From assembly GCA_017620455.1 (NCBI GenBank), contig JAFZQK010000002.1:1-53566 (forward strand): a DNA stretch of 53,566 nt. The letters run 5' to 3'. This DNA is from Clostridia bacterium (GTDB taxonomy: Bacteria; Bacillota_A; Clostridia; Christensenellales; Aristaeellaceae). The first letter of the stretch is position 1, and each line of letters begins with the position of its first letter. Below, in pieces: positions 14,585 through 22,280 of the stretch. The notes under the pieces were generated by a model. It ran no database searches. It had not been told where the DNA came from and was given only the letters and a program-made list of their open reading frames with translations. The position numbers and the translations under genes are program-made.

Positions 14585-15274
14585 TCAGCGAATTCTATGG
14601 TCAACCTTCCTGGTCAGGAAGGTACCAAGCACAGTGATGATCTGCACCAGGATCACCAGCAGAATGCTGGCGGAATACATCACGTCGTACCTGCGCAGAT
14701 TCAGCCCGTAAATGATCGCCAGCGACCCCAGGCCGCCGCCACCCACGGCGCTGGCCATGGTGGTGTAACCCAGAATGGCGACGCTGACGATGGCCACGCC
14801 GTTCACCAGGGAAGGCATCGCTTCCGGGATGAGCACCTTGGTGATGATCTGCATGGTGGTGCTGCCCATGGACTGGGCCGCCTCCACCACCCCGCCGTCC
14901 ACTTCATTGAAGCTGCCCTCCGTCATGCGGGCCACATAGGGGAACGCGCTGACGAACAGCGGAAAGATCACCGCCTTGGGATCGCCGAAAGCCACGCCCA
15001 CCAGCGCCCGCGTCACCGGCGACAAAAGCGCCAGCAGGATCAGAAACGGAATGGGACGCAGGAAATTGATCACCGCGCCCAGCACGATGTTGAACGCCGG
15101 CCGGGGCATCACGCCGCCCTTGCGGGTGATGACCAGCAGCACGCCCAGGGGCAGGCCCACCAGATACGCCAGGAACACCGAGGGAATGGTCATATACAGC
15201 GTTTCCCCCAGGGCTTTGACCAGTTCGGGCCAGATGTCGGCGCAGAAATGCTGCCAGAATTCCGCAAAGCTCAC
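14585..15274 (-). CDS. metI: Methionine ABC transporter permease
   Basis: 229-residue membrane permease with five to six transmembrane helices. The binding-protein-dependent transport signature is VDGGVVEAAQSMGSTTMQIITKVLIPEAMPSLVNG, the EAA loop that contacts MetN. The start is GTG, overlapping the metN stop as GTGA, so translation is coupled. The C-terminus LRRYDVMYSASILLVILVQIITVLGTFLTRK is characteristic of MetI. It forms the transporter with the ATPase encoded upstream and MetQ downstream. Confidence 0.96.
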   Translation of the reverse strand: MSFAEFWQHFCADIWPELVKALGETLYMTIPSVFLAYLVGLPLGVLLVITRKGGVMPRPAFNIVLGAVINFLRPIPFLILLALLSPVTRALVGVAFGDPKAVIFPLFVSAFPYVARMTEGSFNEVDGGVVEAAQSMGSTTMQIITKVLIPEAMPSLVNGVAIVSVAILGYTTMASAVGGGGLGSLAIIYGLNLRRYDVMYSASILLVILVQIITVLGTFLTRKVDHRIR

Positions 15275-16290
15275 GCCGGATCCACCTCCCTCACCGTCAG
15301 GCCCTGCTCCGTCAGGTATTTGATCACCTTGCCCCGCACCTCCGGATCATCCGGGGACTCAATCAGCATCTGGCCGTAGGGCTTGCCGTTGATGGGCTTG
15401 ATATCCGCGGAGAGGATGTTCACATCCACCCCGCAGTGCTTCACCAGCCCGGCAATGATGGGCATGCCTTCCCGACCGCCCTCAAATACGACGCGCAGGG
15501 CCGGCACATCGGACACCACGTCGTCCTCCTTGGCAGGCAGGATGCCGAACAGCCGCTTGCCCGCTGCGGACCGGGTGTGCACGAACACGTCATCCACCGT
15601 GCCCTCCTCGGCGATGCTGCCGCCGTCCAGGATGGCCACCCGGCTGCAGATCTGGCGGATCACCGCCATTTCGTGGGTGATGAGCACCACGGTGATGCCC
15701 AGGCGCTTGTTGATATCCTGCAAAAGCGCCAGGATGGACTGGGTGGTCATGGGATCCAGGGCGCTGGTGGCCTCGTCGCACAGCAGCACCTCCGGGTTGC
15801 TGGCCAGAGCCCTTGCGATGGCCACCCGCTGGCACTGGCCGCCGGAGAGCTGGATGGGATAAGCCTCCGCTTTGTTTTCCAGTTCCACCAGCCGCAGCAG
15901 CTCCATCACCCGCTCATTGGCTTCCTTTTCAGGCACGCCCGCGATCTCCAGCGGATAGCGCACGTTCCGCGCCACGGTTTTCTGCATCAGCAGGTTGAAC
16001 TGCTGGAAGATCATGCTCATTTTCCGGCGGGCGGCCATGAGCTGCTTCCCGTTCATGGCGAGGATATCCTGCCCGTCGATGAGGATCTGGCCGTCATTGG
16101 GAATATCCAGCTTGTTCATACAGCGGATCAGCGTGGATTTTCCCGCTCCGCTCATACCGATAATGCCGTAAATCTCGCCTTTTTCGATGCGCAGGCTGAT
16201 CCCGTCCAGGGCTACCACTTCTCCGCCTGGCACCTGGTAAACCTTTTTCAGGTTCCGGATCTCGATCAGGGGTTGCAAAGACAAACGCAT
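15271..16290 (-). CDS. metN: Methionine ABC transporter ATP-binding protein
   Basis: 339-residue cytoplasmic ATPase energising methionine uptake. Walker A GMSGAGKST, Q-loop FQQFNLL, signature LSGGQCQRVAIARAL (Cys where Lys is usual), Walker B VLLCDEATSALDP and switch His in LITHEMAV. A C-terminal NIL domain (about residues 265-335), which senses internal methionine and inhibits transport, is present: GMPIIAGLVKHCGVDVNILSADI. The ATG at 16290 follows AAAGGA. It is first gene of metNIQ. A promoter lies 170 bases upstream and the leader contains a small Met-rich reading frame and a terminator just before the ribosome binding site. Confidence 0.97.
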   Translation of the reverse strand: MRLSLQPLIEIRNLKKVYQVPGGEVVALDGISLRIEKGEIYGIIGMSGAGKSTLIRCMNKLDIPNDGQILIDGQDILAMNGKQLMAARRKMSMIFQQFNLLMQKTVARNVRYPLEIAGVPEKEANERVMELLRLVELENKAEAYPIQLSGGQCQRVAIARALASNPEVLLCDEATSALDPMTTQSILALLQDINKRLGITVVLITHEMAVIRQICSRVAILDGGSIAEEGTVDDVFVHTRSAAGKRLFGILPAKEDDVVSDVPALRVVFEGGREGMPIIAGLVKHCGVDVNILSADIKPINGKPYGQMLIESPDDPEVRGKVIKYLTEQGLTVREVDPA

Positions 16291-16304
16291 GCATTCCTTT
16301 CATG

Positions 16305-16334
16305 AAAAAAGCCCGGCGCAAGCCTGCCCCGGGC
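16305..16334 (-). terminator. Intrinsic terminator in the metNIQ leader (attenuator)
   Basis: Minus strand GCCCGG, interior with GC/GC pair, CCGGGC, then six T residues. It ends about 14 bases before the metN start codon, so it lies between promoter and operon and must be conditionally read through. Confidence 0.85.
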
Positions 16335-16366
16335 CGAAAAAACAAATACCGTCAATCGGCGCGGCT

Positions 16367-16423
16367 TTAGCAGGCGGGAGCGCGGCGCATCCGCCGGGAC
16401 ATTCGCATCCAGCACTGCTTCAA
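16367..16423 (-). CDS. Putative methionine-rich leader peptide of metNIQ
   Basis: 18-codon reading frame that begins with TTG, eight bases after AAGGAGG, and ends with TAA: MKQCWMRMSRRMRRAPAC. Three of the 17 internal codons are ATG (positions 6, 8 and 12), far above the normal Met frequency. It lies between a near-consensus promoter and a terminator directly ahead of metN. The last two codons (GCC TGC) and the upstream GCGC can pair with GCAGGC and GCGC inside the terminator hairpin. Together this is the architecture of ribosome-mediated attenuation. The start codon choice and translation are inferred. Confidence 0.6.
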   Translation of the reverse strand: MKQCWMRMSRRMRRAPAC

Positions 16424-16462
16424 GACCTCCGCCTCCTTCGTCCTCCGCCGTTTGATGGGGGT

Positions 16463-16491
16463 ATTATACGGCGATTCCTGTGTTTCGTCAA
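16463..16491 (-). promoter_or_regulatory. Promoter of the metNIQ operon
   Basis: Minus strand TTGACG, 17 bases, TATAAT; transcription should begin near 16456, giving a leader of about 165 nt. Inverted repeat TATAGCC / GGCTATA lies just upstream (16504-16530). Confidence 0.85.
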
Positions 16492-16503
16492 GTATCCAGA
16501 TCA

Positions 16504-16533
16504 TATAGCCAGTTATAGGCGCAGGCTATAGCC
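16504..16533. repeat. Inverted and direct TATAGCC repeats upstream of the met promoter
   Basis: TATAGCC at 16504 and GGCTATA at 16524 form a 7-bp inverted repeat; TATAGCC recurs at 16527. It is a candidate operator, with no recognised factor. Confidence 0.4.
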
Positions 16534-16551
16534 GGACGGCCCGATCCGGCA

Positions 16552-18126
16552 TCAGGCCGGGGCTTCCCCGGCATGCCTTCCCCGTTCCTCCGCTTCGTGC
16601 AGGCAGCCGATCAGCTGATCGGTGGTCAGCTCCCTCTGCCCGTATTTTTCCTCGCCCACGATCCCCGCCAGGCCGTGCCACAGGCAGGAAAGGGCGGCCA
16701 GCTCCGAGAATCCCATGGGGCCCGCGTCATGAAGCAGGGCGGCCATGATCCCCGTCAGGGCGTCGCCGCTTCCGCCCTTTGCCAGCGCCGGCGTCCCCAC
16801 CGCGTTGAGGTGATACGCCGGGCCGGTCTGTCCGATGGCGCAGATCACCGTCACATCCCCCTTGAGCACGGCGGTGCAGCCGTATTTTTCCGCCAGCGCC
16901 CGGGCGGTCTCCATGCGGTCGGCCAGCACCCGTTCCATGGGCCAGCCAAGCAGCCGCCCCGCTTCCCCGGGATGGGGCGTGATCACCGCCTTTTCCCCCA
17001 GCGTCATTTCATGCCGCGCCAGCAGATTCAGGGCGTCGGCATCCCAGACGGAGGGTTTTTCCGGGTCCCACAGCTTCAATATATTTTCCCAGGTTTCTTC
17101 GCTTTGCCCCAATCCGCAGCCCACCGCCAGCACGTCGTACGCCGGCGGCTGCTTCACCGCCTCCGCGATCTCCGCGCACATGGCGCCCGGGACCAGCTTC
17201 TGCAGGATGGGCATGATCTCCCGCGGGCAGGCGACGGTGGTCAGTCCCGCCCCGGCGGTAACGGCGGCCTTGGCGCACATGACGGCGGCCCCGGCCATGC
17301 CCAGCTTTCCCGCATAGATCAGCACCCGTCCGCAGTCGCCCTTATGGGCGTTCACCTCCCGCCGCCTGAGAAGGCGCAGGGCGCCGGGGGTGTACACCGT
17401 CCGCGGCCTTTCCGCCTCCGGCAGCCCCTGCATCCCCCACAGCCCGATATCCGCCACCGCGATTTTGCCCACGGCTTCCCGGTGGCCCGTCAGATACAAG
17501 CCGGGCTTGGGCGCGTGCAGGGTAACGGTGACAGCCGCATGCACGAACGCGCCGGGCGCGTCCCCCGTGGTTCCGTCGATGCCGCTGGGGATGTCTACGG
17601 CGATCATGGGCTTTTTCCCGGTGAATTCGTTGACCGCCGCACGGATGAGCCCGGCAGTCAGATCATCCGGCGCGCCCCGCAGACCGGTGCCCAGCAGCGC
17701 GTCCACCGCGCCGTCGAACTCCTCCGAAAAGCCGGACTCGCCAAAGGGCAGCTCTTCCTTCGCCAATTCCCGCAGGTTCAAAAGGGGAATGCCCAGGTTC
17801 GCGGCCCAGTCCCGGTTGATTTTCGCGTCCGGGGTTTTGGGCTCGCCGGTCATATAGATCGTCGGCCGTCCGCCCCGCATGGCAAACAGGCGGGCCGCGG
17901 CGAAGCCGTCCCCGCCGTTGTTGCCCGTGCCGCAAAGAAACAGCACGCGCTTTCCCCGGCAGTCTCCGCCCAGCGCTTTTTCCGTTTCGTCCGTCACGGC
18001 CGCCGCCGCGTGCTCCATGAGCAGCAGGGACGGCACGCCCATGGCGAACGCCGATTGCTCCGCCGCCCGCATTTCTTCCGGGGTCAGCACGCCGTACCGG
18101 AAACGCCGGGAATCATCGTACAGCAT
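16552..18126 (-). CDS. nnr: Bifunctional NAD(P)H-hydrate epimerase/dehydratase
   Basis: 524-residue metabolite-repair enzyme. The N-terminal YjeF_N domain (about 1-220) interconverts R and S NAD(P)HX (GNNGGDGFAAARLF, AVDIPSGIDGTTG), and the C-terminal ADP-dependent dehydratase domain restores NAD(P)H (KAVITPHPGEAGRLLGW, GDVTVI, and AKGGSGDALTGIMAALL with the ribokinase-like GSGD motif). The order and length match fused NnrE-NnrD proteins. The start is three bases after acpS, the usual partner gene in Firmicutes. It is the last gene of the trpS operon. Confidence 0.96.
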   Translation of the reverse strand: MLYDDSRRFRYGVLTPEEMRAAEQSAFAMGVPSLLLMEHAAAAVTDETEKALGGDCRGKRVLFLCGTGNNGGDGFAAARLFAMRGGRPTIYMTGEPKTPDAKINRDWAANLGIPLLNLRELAKEELPFGESGFSEEFDGAVDALLGTGLRGAPDDLTAGLIRAAVNEFTGKKPMIAVDIPSGIDGTTGDAPGAFVHAAVTVTLHAPKPGLYLTGHREAVGKIAVADIGLWGMQGLPEAERPRTVYTPGALRLLRRREVNAHKGDCGRVLIYAGKLGMAGAAVMCAKAAVTAGAGLTTVACPREIMPILQKLVPGAMCAEIAEAVKQPPAYDVLAVGCGLGQSEETWENILKLWDPEKPSVWDADALNLLARHEMTLGEKAVITPHPGEAGRLLGWPMERVLADRMETARALAEKYGCTAVLKGDVTVICAIGQTGPAYHLNAVGTPALAKGGSGDALTGIMAALLHDAGPMGFSELAALSCLWHGLAGIVGEEKYGQRELTTDQLIGCLHEAEERGRHAGEAPA

Positions 18127-18129
18127 CCG

Positions 18130-18507
18130 TCATCCGTCCTTTTCCGCTATGCACACCGCCGCCGCCATGCCGCCCTCATGGGTGATTGACAGGTGCAGCG
18201 GCCCGATGCCTTTTTCCTCCGCGATGCGGGCGTATTCCCCCTCCAGGGCGTAATACGGCGCGCCGGCGGGATCGTGCAGCACGCAGATGTCCTTAAGCTT
18301 CCCGTAGGCAAGCCCGCAGCCCAGGGCTTTCATCAGGGCTTCCTTGGCGGCGAAGATCCCCGCCATGGTCTGGGGAGCGCCTTTCCCTTTTTCCAGGATG
18401 TACGCCTGTTCTACCGCGCTGAAAAAGCGCCGGAGGAACCTGTCGTCCTCCAGCAGCTTTTCCATCCGCGTGATTTCGCACAGATCGATGCCCACGCCCG
18501 CGATCAT
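18130..18507 (-). CDS. acpS: Holo-[acyl-carrier-protein] synthase
   Basis: Transfers phosphopantetheine from CoA to ACP, activating fatty-acid synthesis. 125 residues, normal for AcpS. The metal-binding motif GIDLCEITRMEKLL is at the N-terminus, FAAKEALMKALG is the second signature, and HLSITHEGGMAAAVCIAE forms the C-terminal strand pair. The ATG overlaps the stop of the P1 peptidase gene as ATGA. The frame continues open far upstream but that part is a shadow of the peptidase gene. Followed after three bases by nnr. Confidence 0.96.
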   Translation of the reverse strand: MIAGVGIDLCEITRMEKLLEDDRFLRRFFSAVEQAYILEKGKGAPQTMAGIFAAKEALMKALGCGLAYGKLKDICVLHDPAGAPYYALEGEYARIAEEKGIGPLHLSITHEGGMAAAVCIAEKDG

Positions 18508-19457
18508 GGCTTTGAATAATACAGGGCGTTGACGACGGCCCGGGCGGTGACCTCCGCCGCCGCGGCGCACAGCTTCACGAAATTGACCTCCGCGCCCGTT
18601 CTTCCCGTAGCCACGGCGAACACGGTGTCCCCGTCCATCTGGGTGTGCACCGGACGGATGGTCCGGGCCAGGCCGTCGTGGGCCACGTCCGCCAGGCGGT
18701 TGGCCTGTTCCTTGGTCAGCTTGCAGTCCACCGCCACCACGCCGATGGTGGTATTGCTCCCCGGGGCGGGGATGCGGATCTGCTGGGGGGCGGGGGCGTG
18801 GCCGTAGAGAAGGCCCTCCGCCAGCACCGGGGTGCCGTCCGGCATGTGGGCGCAGCCCAGCACCTCTCCGGTCTCGGGATGATACACGTCCCCCACGGCG
18901 TTGACCGCCACCACGGCCCCCACCGTGACGCCTTCGGGCAAAGTGATGGAGGCGGAGCCGACGCCGCTTTCCTGGGGCACCGCCCCGGGCACCAGCTTGC
19001 CCACCGTGGCGCCTGTGCCGGCGCCGTAGCGGCCCTGCTGCATGCCCTTCGCCGCGTTCATGCAGGCGCTGCGGCCCATGGCGGCGTCCGGGCGGATGGC
19101 GGGATCGCCCACGCCCAGATCGTAAAGCACCGCCGCCGGCACGATGGGCACGTGCACGCCGCCCATGTCCATGCCGCAGCCCATCTGCTCCAGATACCGC
19201 ATCACGCCCCCCGCGGCTTCCAGGCCGAAGGCGCTGCCGCCGGAAAGGACGACGGCGTTCACGTTTTCCACCAGATTGCCGGGGCGAAGCAGATCGGTTT
19301 CCCGGGTGCCCGGGGCCGCGCCGCGGACGCTGACGCCCCCCGTGGCCCCTTCCTTGCGGCACAGCACCACGGTGACGCCGGTTTTGCCGCTTACGCTCTG
19401 GGCCTGGCCCACGCGGATGCCGTGGACGCAGGTGATATCGCCGGGATATGCGTTCAT
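18504..19457 (-). CDS. P1 family peptidase (DmpA/BapA-like N-terminal-nucleophile hydrolase)
   Basis: 317-residue homologue of L-aminopeptidase/D-esterase DmpA. These enzymes are made as one chain and self-cleave before a Ser or Thr that becomes the nucleophile. Here the expected site is in PAPGSNTTIGVVAVD (about residues 240-255), with Ser or Thr as candidate. Other family blocks: GIRVGQAQ near the start, NAVVLSGGSAFGLEAAGGV, GRYGAGTGATVGK, and AVNAVGDVYHPETGEVL. The natural substrate is unknown. AGGAGGGAAAATGAA precedes the ATG. It overlaps acpS by four bases within the trpS-nnr operon. Confidence 0.9.
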   Translation of the reverse strand: MNAYPGDITCVHGIRVGQAQSVSGKTGVTVVLCRKEGATGGVSVRGAAPGTRETDLLRPGNLVENVNAVVLSGGSAFGLEAAGGVMRYLEQMGCGMDMGGVHVPIVPAAVLYDLGVGDPAIRPDAAMGRSACMNAAKGMQQGRYGAGTGATVGKLVPGAVPQESGVGSASITLPEGVTVGAVVAVNAVGDVYHPETGEVLGCAHMPDGTPVLAEGLLYGHAPAPQQIRIPAPGSNTTIGVVAVDCKLTKEQANRLADVAHDGLARTIRPVHTQMDGDTVFAVATGRTGAEVNFVKLCAAAAEVTARAVVNALYYSKP

Positions 19458-19487
19458 TTCATTTTCCCTCCTGACAGAATCGGTCCC

Positions 19488-20279
19488 TCAGGGCAGCAGC
19501 ACCAGCGCTTCATCGGCCGGGATCAGCCCGCAGGTATTCAGGTAATCCCGGAACGCATCCACCACGGCGGTCAGATACGAGGCCGCATACCCGCCCAGGG
19601 CCTGATTGTACCATTTTTCGCCGTAGCGCACGCACTGCATGATCTGCAGATAATCCGTGCCGCCGATGCGCAGCGTCACCGCCGCCACGGCCATTTCGTC
19701 GCCCCCGAGATAAGAAAGGATCTGGTTCATATTTTCATCGAAACGCTGTCCCCAGTCGATGCGGCTGCTCACATCCCGGCCCAGCACGGGGCCCACGGTC
19801 ACTTCCCCGGGCCATACGCAGCCCGCCGCCGTTTCCAGGAATTCCTGAATTCTTTCCCCGTCGTTCGGCGTGAAGTACATCCCGCCGCCGTATTTGGGAT
19901 CGTCCTCCATTTTGGACACGCCGGACATAACGGCGTACTGCCGCCCGAAGGATTCCGTCAGCGCGGAAACGCAGTCCAGGATCCGCAGCTGCCGTGGGTA
20001 GCCTTCCCGCAGGGGCAGGGGCAGCATGGGCCTGCCATCGTACCATCTGTAACGCCGGACGTACTGGAGATAGGCCGCGGGATCCATGCGGTCCACGTAC
20101 GTTTCCACCGCGAAGGTGGCGATCATCCCCATCACGTCGCCCCGGGCGAAGGCTTCGCCGTACGCCTGCACGGCCTCCTCCGGCGTGGCATACCCCGCGC
20201 CCTCGTAACGGATCTCCTCCGCCCAGGCGCAGGGCAGGGCCAGAATCAGCAGCAGCGCCCATGCGATCAGTTTTTTCAT
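19488..20279 (-). CDS. Secreted protein of unknown function
   Basis: 263 residues. Signal peptide MKKLIAWALLLILALPCAWA, likely cleaved after AWA, then EEIRYEGAGYATPEEAVQAYGEAFARGDVMGMIATFAVETY. That segment resembles the start of NTF2/SnoaL-like extracellular domains in which a helix precedes a conical sheet, but the similarity is weak. No catalytic motif is recognised. The start at 20279 overlaps the stop of the upstream hydrolase gene as ATGA, which fixes it; the earlier in-frame ATG lies inside that gene. It is co-transcribed with trpS and the lipase-like gene. Confidence 0.75.
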   Translation of the reverse strand: MKKLIAWALLLILALPCAWAEEIRYEGAGYATPEEAVQAYGEAFARGDVMGMIATFAVETYVDRMDPAAYLQYVRRYRWYDGRPMLPLPLREGYPRQLRILDCVSALTESFGRQYAVMSGVSKMEDDPKYGGGMYFTPNDGERIQEFLETAAGCVWPGEVTVGPVLGRDVSSRIDWGQRFDENMNQILSYLGGDEMAVAAVTLRIGGTDYLQIMQCVRYGEKWYNQALGGYAASYLTAVVDAFRDYLNTCGLIPADEALVLLP

Positions 20280-21151
20280 TTCTTTTCCCTCCCCGCCGTC
20301 CGGTCCAGCCATCCGATCAGGTCCGCGATCACTTCGCCGCGATTCGTTTCGTTGAACAGTTCATGCCGGGCGCCTTCGTACAGCTTCACCGTCACATTTT
20401 CCAGGCCGGCTCTCCGGAATTGCTCCGCCACCTGCTTAACGCCCTTCCCCATCTGCCCCACCGGGTCGCAGTCGCCGGAGAGGAAATACACCGGCAGATC
20501 CTTGGGCATGGCGGACAGGCGCTTTTCATCCGTCAGTGCCAGAAGGCCGCCGAAAAAGTCCGCAAACGCGCCGCCCGTGAAGCAGAAGCCGCACAGGGGG
20601 TCGCTTGCATATCTGTCCACTTCCTTTTCGTCCCGGCTCAGCCATTCAAAGCCGGTGCGGCCCGGGGCGAAGGGCTTGTTGTTCCCGGCGAAAGCGATTT
20701 TGTTCACCGCGGCGGCGGGCTTCTTTTTCGGCGACAGCTTCGCCAGCAGCCTTCCCGCCGCGCACAGGCCCTTCGGATAAAACCCCGTGCCGGACAGGAT
20801 CAGCCCGTCCAGTTCCCTCCCGTACCGGAGGGCGTATTCCCGGGCCAGGAAGCTGCCCATGGAATGGCCCAGCAGGAAGAGGCGCGCGCCGGGGTATTTC
20901 TTTTTCAGATCCAGGGATACCTGATGGGCGTCCTCCAGAATCGCGTCCCAGCCGTTCCGGTCCGCAAAATACCCCAGGGTTTCCGCGTCCTTCCCGTGGC
21001 CCCGGTGATCGCGCCCCGCCGCCAGATACCCGGCCTCATTCAGCGCCAGCGCCGTGCGTTCGTAGCGGCCGATATGCTCCGCCATGCCGTGCAGGATCTG
21101 TACCACGGCCTTGGGCGGCTCTCCGGGAGCCCAAACGGCGTACTGCTCCAT
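20276..21151 (-). CDS. Alpha/beta hydrolase, monoacylglycerol-lipase-like
   Basis: 291-residue serine hydrolase of the Hydrolase_4 (S33-like) group, probably cytoplasmic because there is no signal peptide. The catalytic triad is readable: Ser in GHSMGSFLAREYALRYG, Asp in LSGDCDPVGQ, His in GARHELFNET. ILHGMAEHIGRYERTALALNEAGY and RDHRGHG are typical of monoglyceride lipases. The substrate is inferred. It sits 15 bases after trpS and overlaps the next gene by four bases. Confidence 0.9.
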   Translation of the reverse strand: MEQYAVWAPGEPPKAVVQILHGMAEHIGRYERTALALNEAGYLAAGRDHRGHGKDAETLGYFADRNGWDAILEDAHQVSLDLKKKYPGARLFLLGHSMGSFLAREYALRYGRELDGLILSGTGFYPKGLCAAGRLLAKLSPKKKPAAAVNKIAFAGNNKPFAPGRTGFEWLSRDEKEVDRYASDPLCGFCFTGGAFADFFGGLLALTDEKRLSAMPKDLPVYFLSGDCDPVGQMGKGVKQVAEQFRRAGLENVTVKLYEGARHELFNETNRGEVIADLIGWLDRTAGREKK

Positions 21152-21166
21152 GCCGTCACCTTCTTT

Positions 21167-22168
21167 TTACAGCTGATACAGCCCCACTTTTTTGTACACC
21201 TTCCGCAGCGTTCGCCGGGCCAGGGCGTAAGCGCGCTCGGCGTTGCGGCCCAGCATGGCGTTCAGGGCGTCCTTGTCAGCGATGATTTCGTTATAGCGCT
21301 GCTGGATGGGGGTCAGCTCGGCGATCACGGCCTCGCTGACCGCTTCCTTGAGGGCGCCGTAGCCCAGGCCCTGCATGGCGGACACCGTTTCCTCCATGCT
21401 TTCCTTTTTCAGCACGCTCAGGATGGTGAGCAGGTTGCTGACGCCGGGCTTCGTTTCCGGATCAAAGCGGATCTCGCCGTCGGAATCGGTGACGGCGCGC
21501 TTGAGCTTGCGGCGGATATCCTCAGGCTTATCCAGGATGGCGATGTAGGTGTCCTCGGGGTCGGATTTGCTCATTTTCCTTTCCGGCTCCGCCAGGCTCA
21601 TGATCTTGGCCGTGGCCTTGGGAATGTAAGGCTCGGGCACGGTGAACACGTCGCCGTAAATGCCGTTGAAGCGCTGGGCGATATCCCGGCAGATCTCCAC
21701 GTGCTGCTTCTGATCCACCCCCACGGGCACGATGTCCGTCTGGTACAGCAGGATGTCCGACGCCATCAGCACCGGATAATCGAACAATCCGGCGTTGATA
21801 TTGTCCGCATGCTTCTGGGATTTATCCTTGAACTGGGTCATGCGGGACAATTCTCCCATATAGGTATAGCAGTTCAATATCCAGGCCAGCTCCGCATGGG
21901 CCGGCACGTGGGACTGGCAATAGATGATGTTCTTGTCCGGGTCCAGGCCGCAGGCCACGTAAATGGCGGCCAGGGACGCCGTGCGCCTGCGCAGCTCCGC
22001 GGGGTTCTGCCGCACCGTCAGGGTGTGCAGGTCCGCCAGGCAGTAGAGGCAGTCCGCGTCGTCAAACAGGGTAAAATTCCTCAGCGCGCCGATATAGTTG
22101 CCCAGCGTGATATTGCCGGAGGGCTGGATGCCCGAAAAAACCACCTTGCGCTTTTCCGCGTTTTCCAT
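21167..22168 (-). CDS. trpS: Tryptophanyl-tRNA synthetase
   Basis: Class I synthetase, 333 residues, normal length. GIQPSGNITLGNYIGAL carries the HIGH-equivalent, ERKMSKSDPEDTY the KMSKS loop, and DILLYQTDIVPVGVDQKQHVE the tryptophan pocket region. The start is placed at 22168, ten bases after GAAGGGG; an ATG three codons earlier abuts the ribosome binding site. It is the first gene of a six-gene operon with no T-box: only about 30 bases separate the inferred transcription start from the coding region. Confidence 0.97.
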   Translation of the reverse strand: MENAEKRKVVFSGIQPSGNITLGNYIGALRNFTLFDDADCLYCLADLHTLTVRQNPAELRRRTASLAAIYVACGLDPDKNIIYCQSHVPAHAELAWILNCYTYMGELSRMTQFKDKSQKHADNINAGLFDYPVLMASDILLYQTDIVPVGVDQKQHVEICRDIAQRFNGIYGDVFTVPEPYIPKATAKIMSLAEPERKMSKSDPEDTYIAILDKPEDIRRKLKRAVTDSDGEIRFDPETKPGVSNLLTILSVLKKESMEETVSAMQGLGYGALKEAVSEAVIAELTPIQQRYNEIIADKDALNAMLGRNAERAYALARRTLRKVYKKVGLYQL

Positions 22169-22205
22169 GTGAATCATTCCCCTTCTTTTTCCAGTGTTCC
22201 ATCCG

Positions 22206-22234
22206 ATTATAGCACGCGCAGGCGCGCCTGTAAA
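22206..22234 (-). promoter_or_regulatory. Promoter of the trpS operon
   Basis: Minus strand TTTACA, 17 bases, TATAAT, ending 38 bases before the trpS start. Confidence 0.82.
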
Positions 22235-22236
22235 GC

Positions 22237-22261
22237 AAAAACCGCCCCGGCGATGGGGCGG
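22237..22261 (-). terminator. Terminator of the sigma/anti-sigma/SH3 operon
   Basis: Minus strand CCGCCCC, loop ATCGCC, GGGGCGG, then TTTTTG; immediately before the trpS promoter. Confidence 0.88.
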
Positions 22262-22280
22262 CGAATACGGCGCGGGGCCG

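Noticed and set aside
16291..16460. SAM riboswitch or T-box in the metNIQ leader
   Set aside because: The SAM-I core sequence and the T-box bulge sequence are both absent, and the leader is too short for a standard T-box.
18508..19362. N-terminal extension of acpS by 285 codons
   Set aside because: The extra part is an Arg/Gly-rich frame inside the P1 peptidase gene; the ATG at 18507 with ATGA overlap is the real start.
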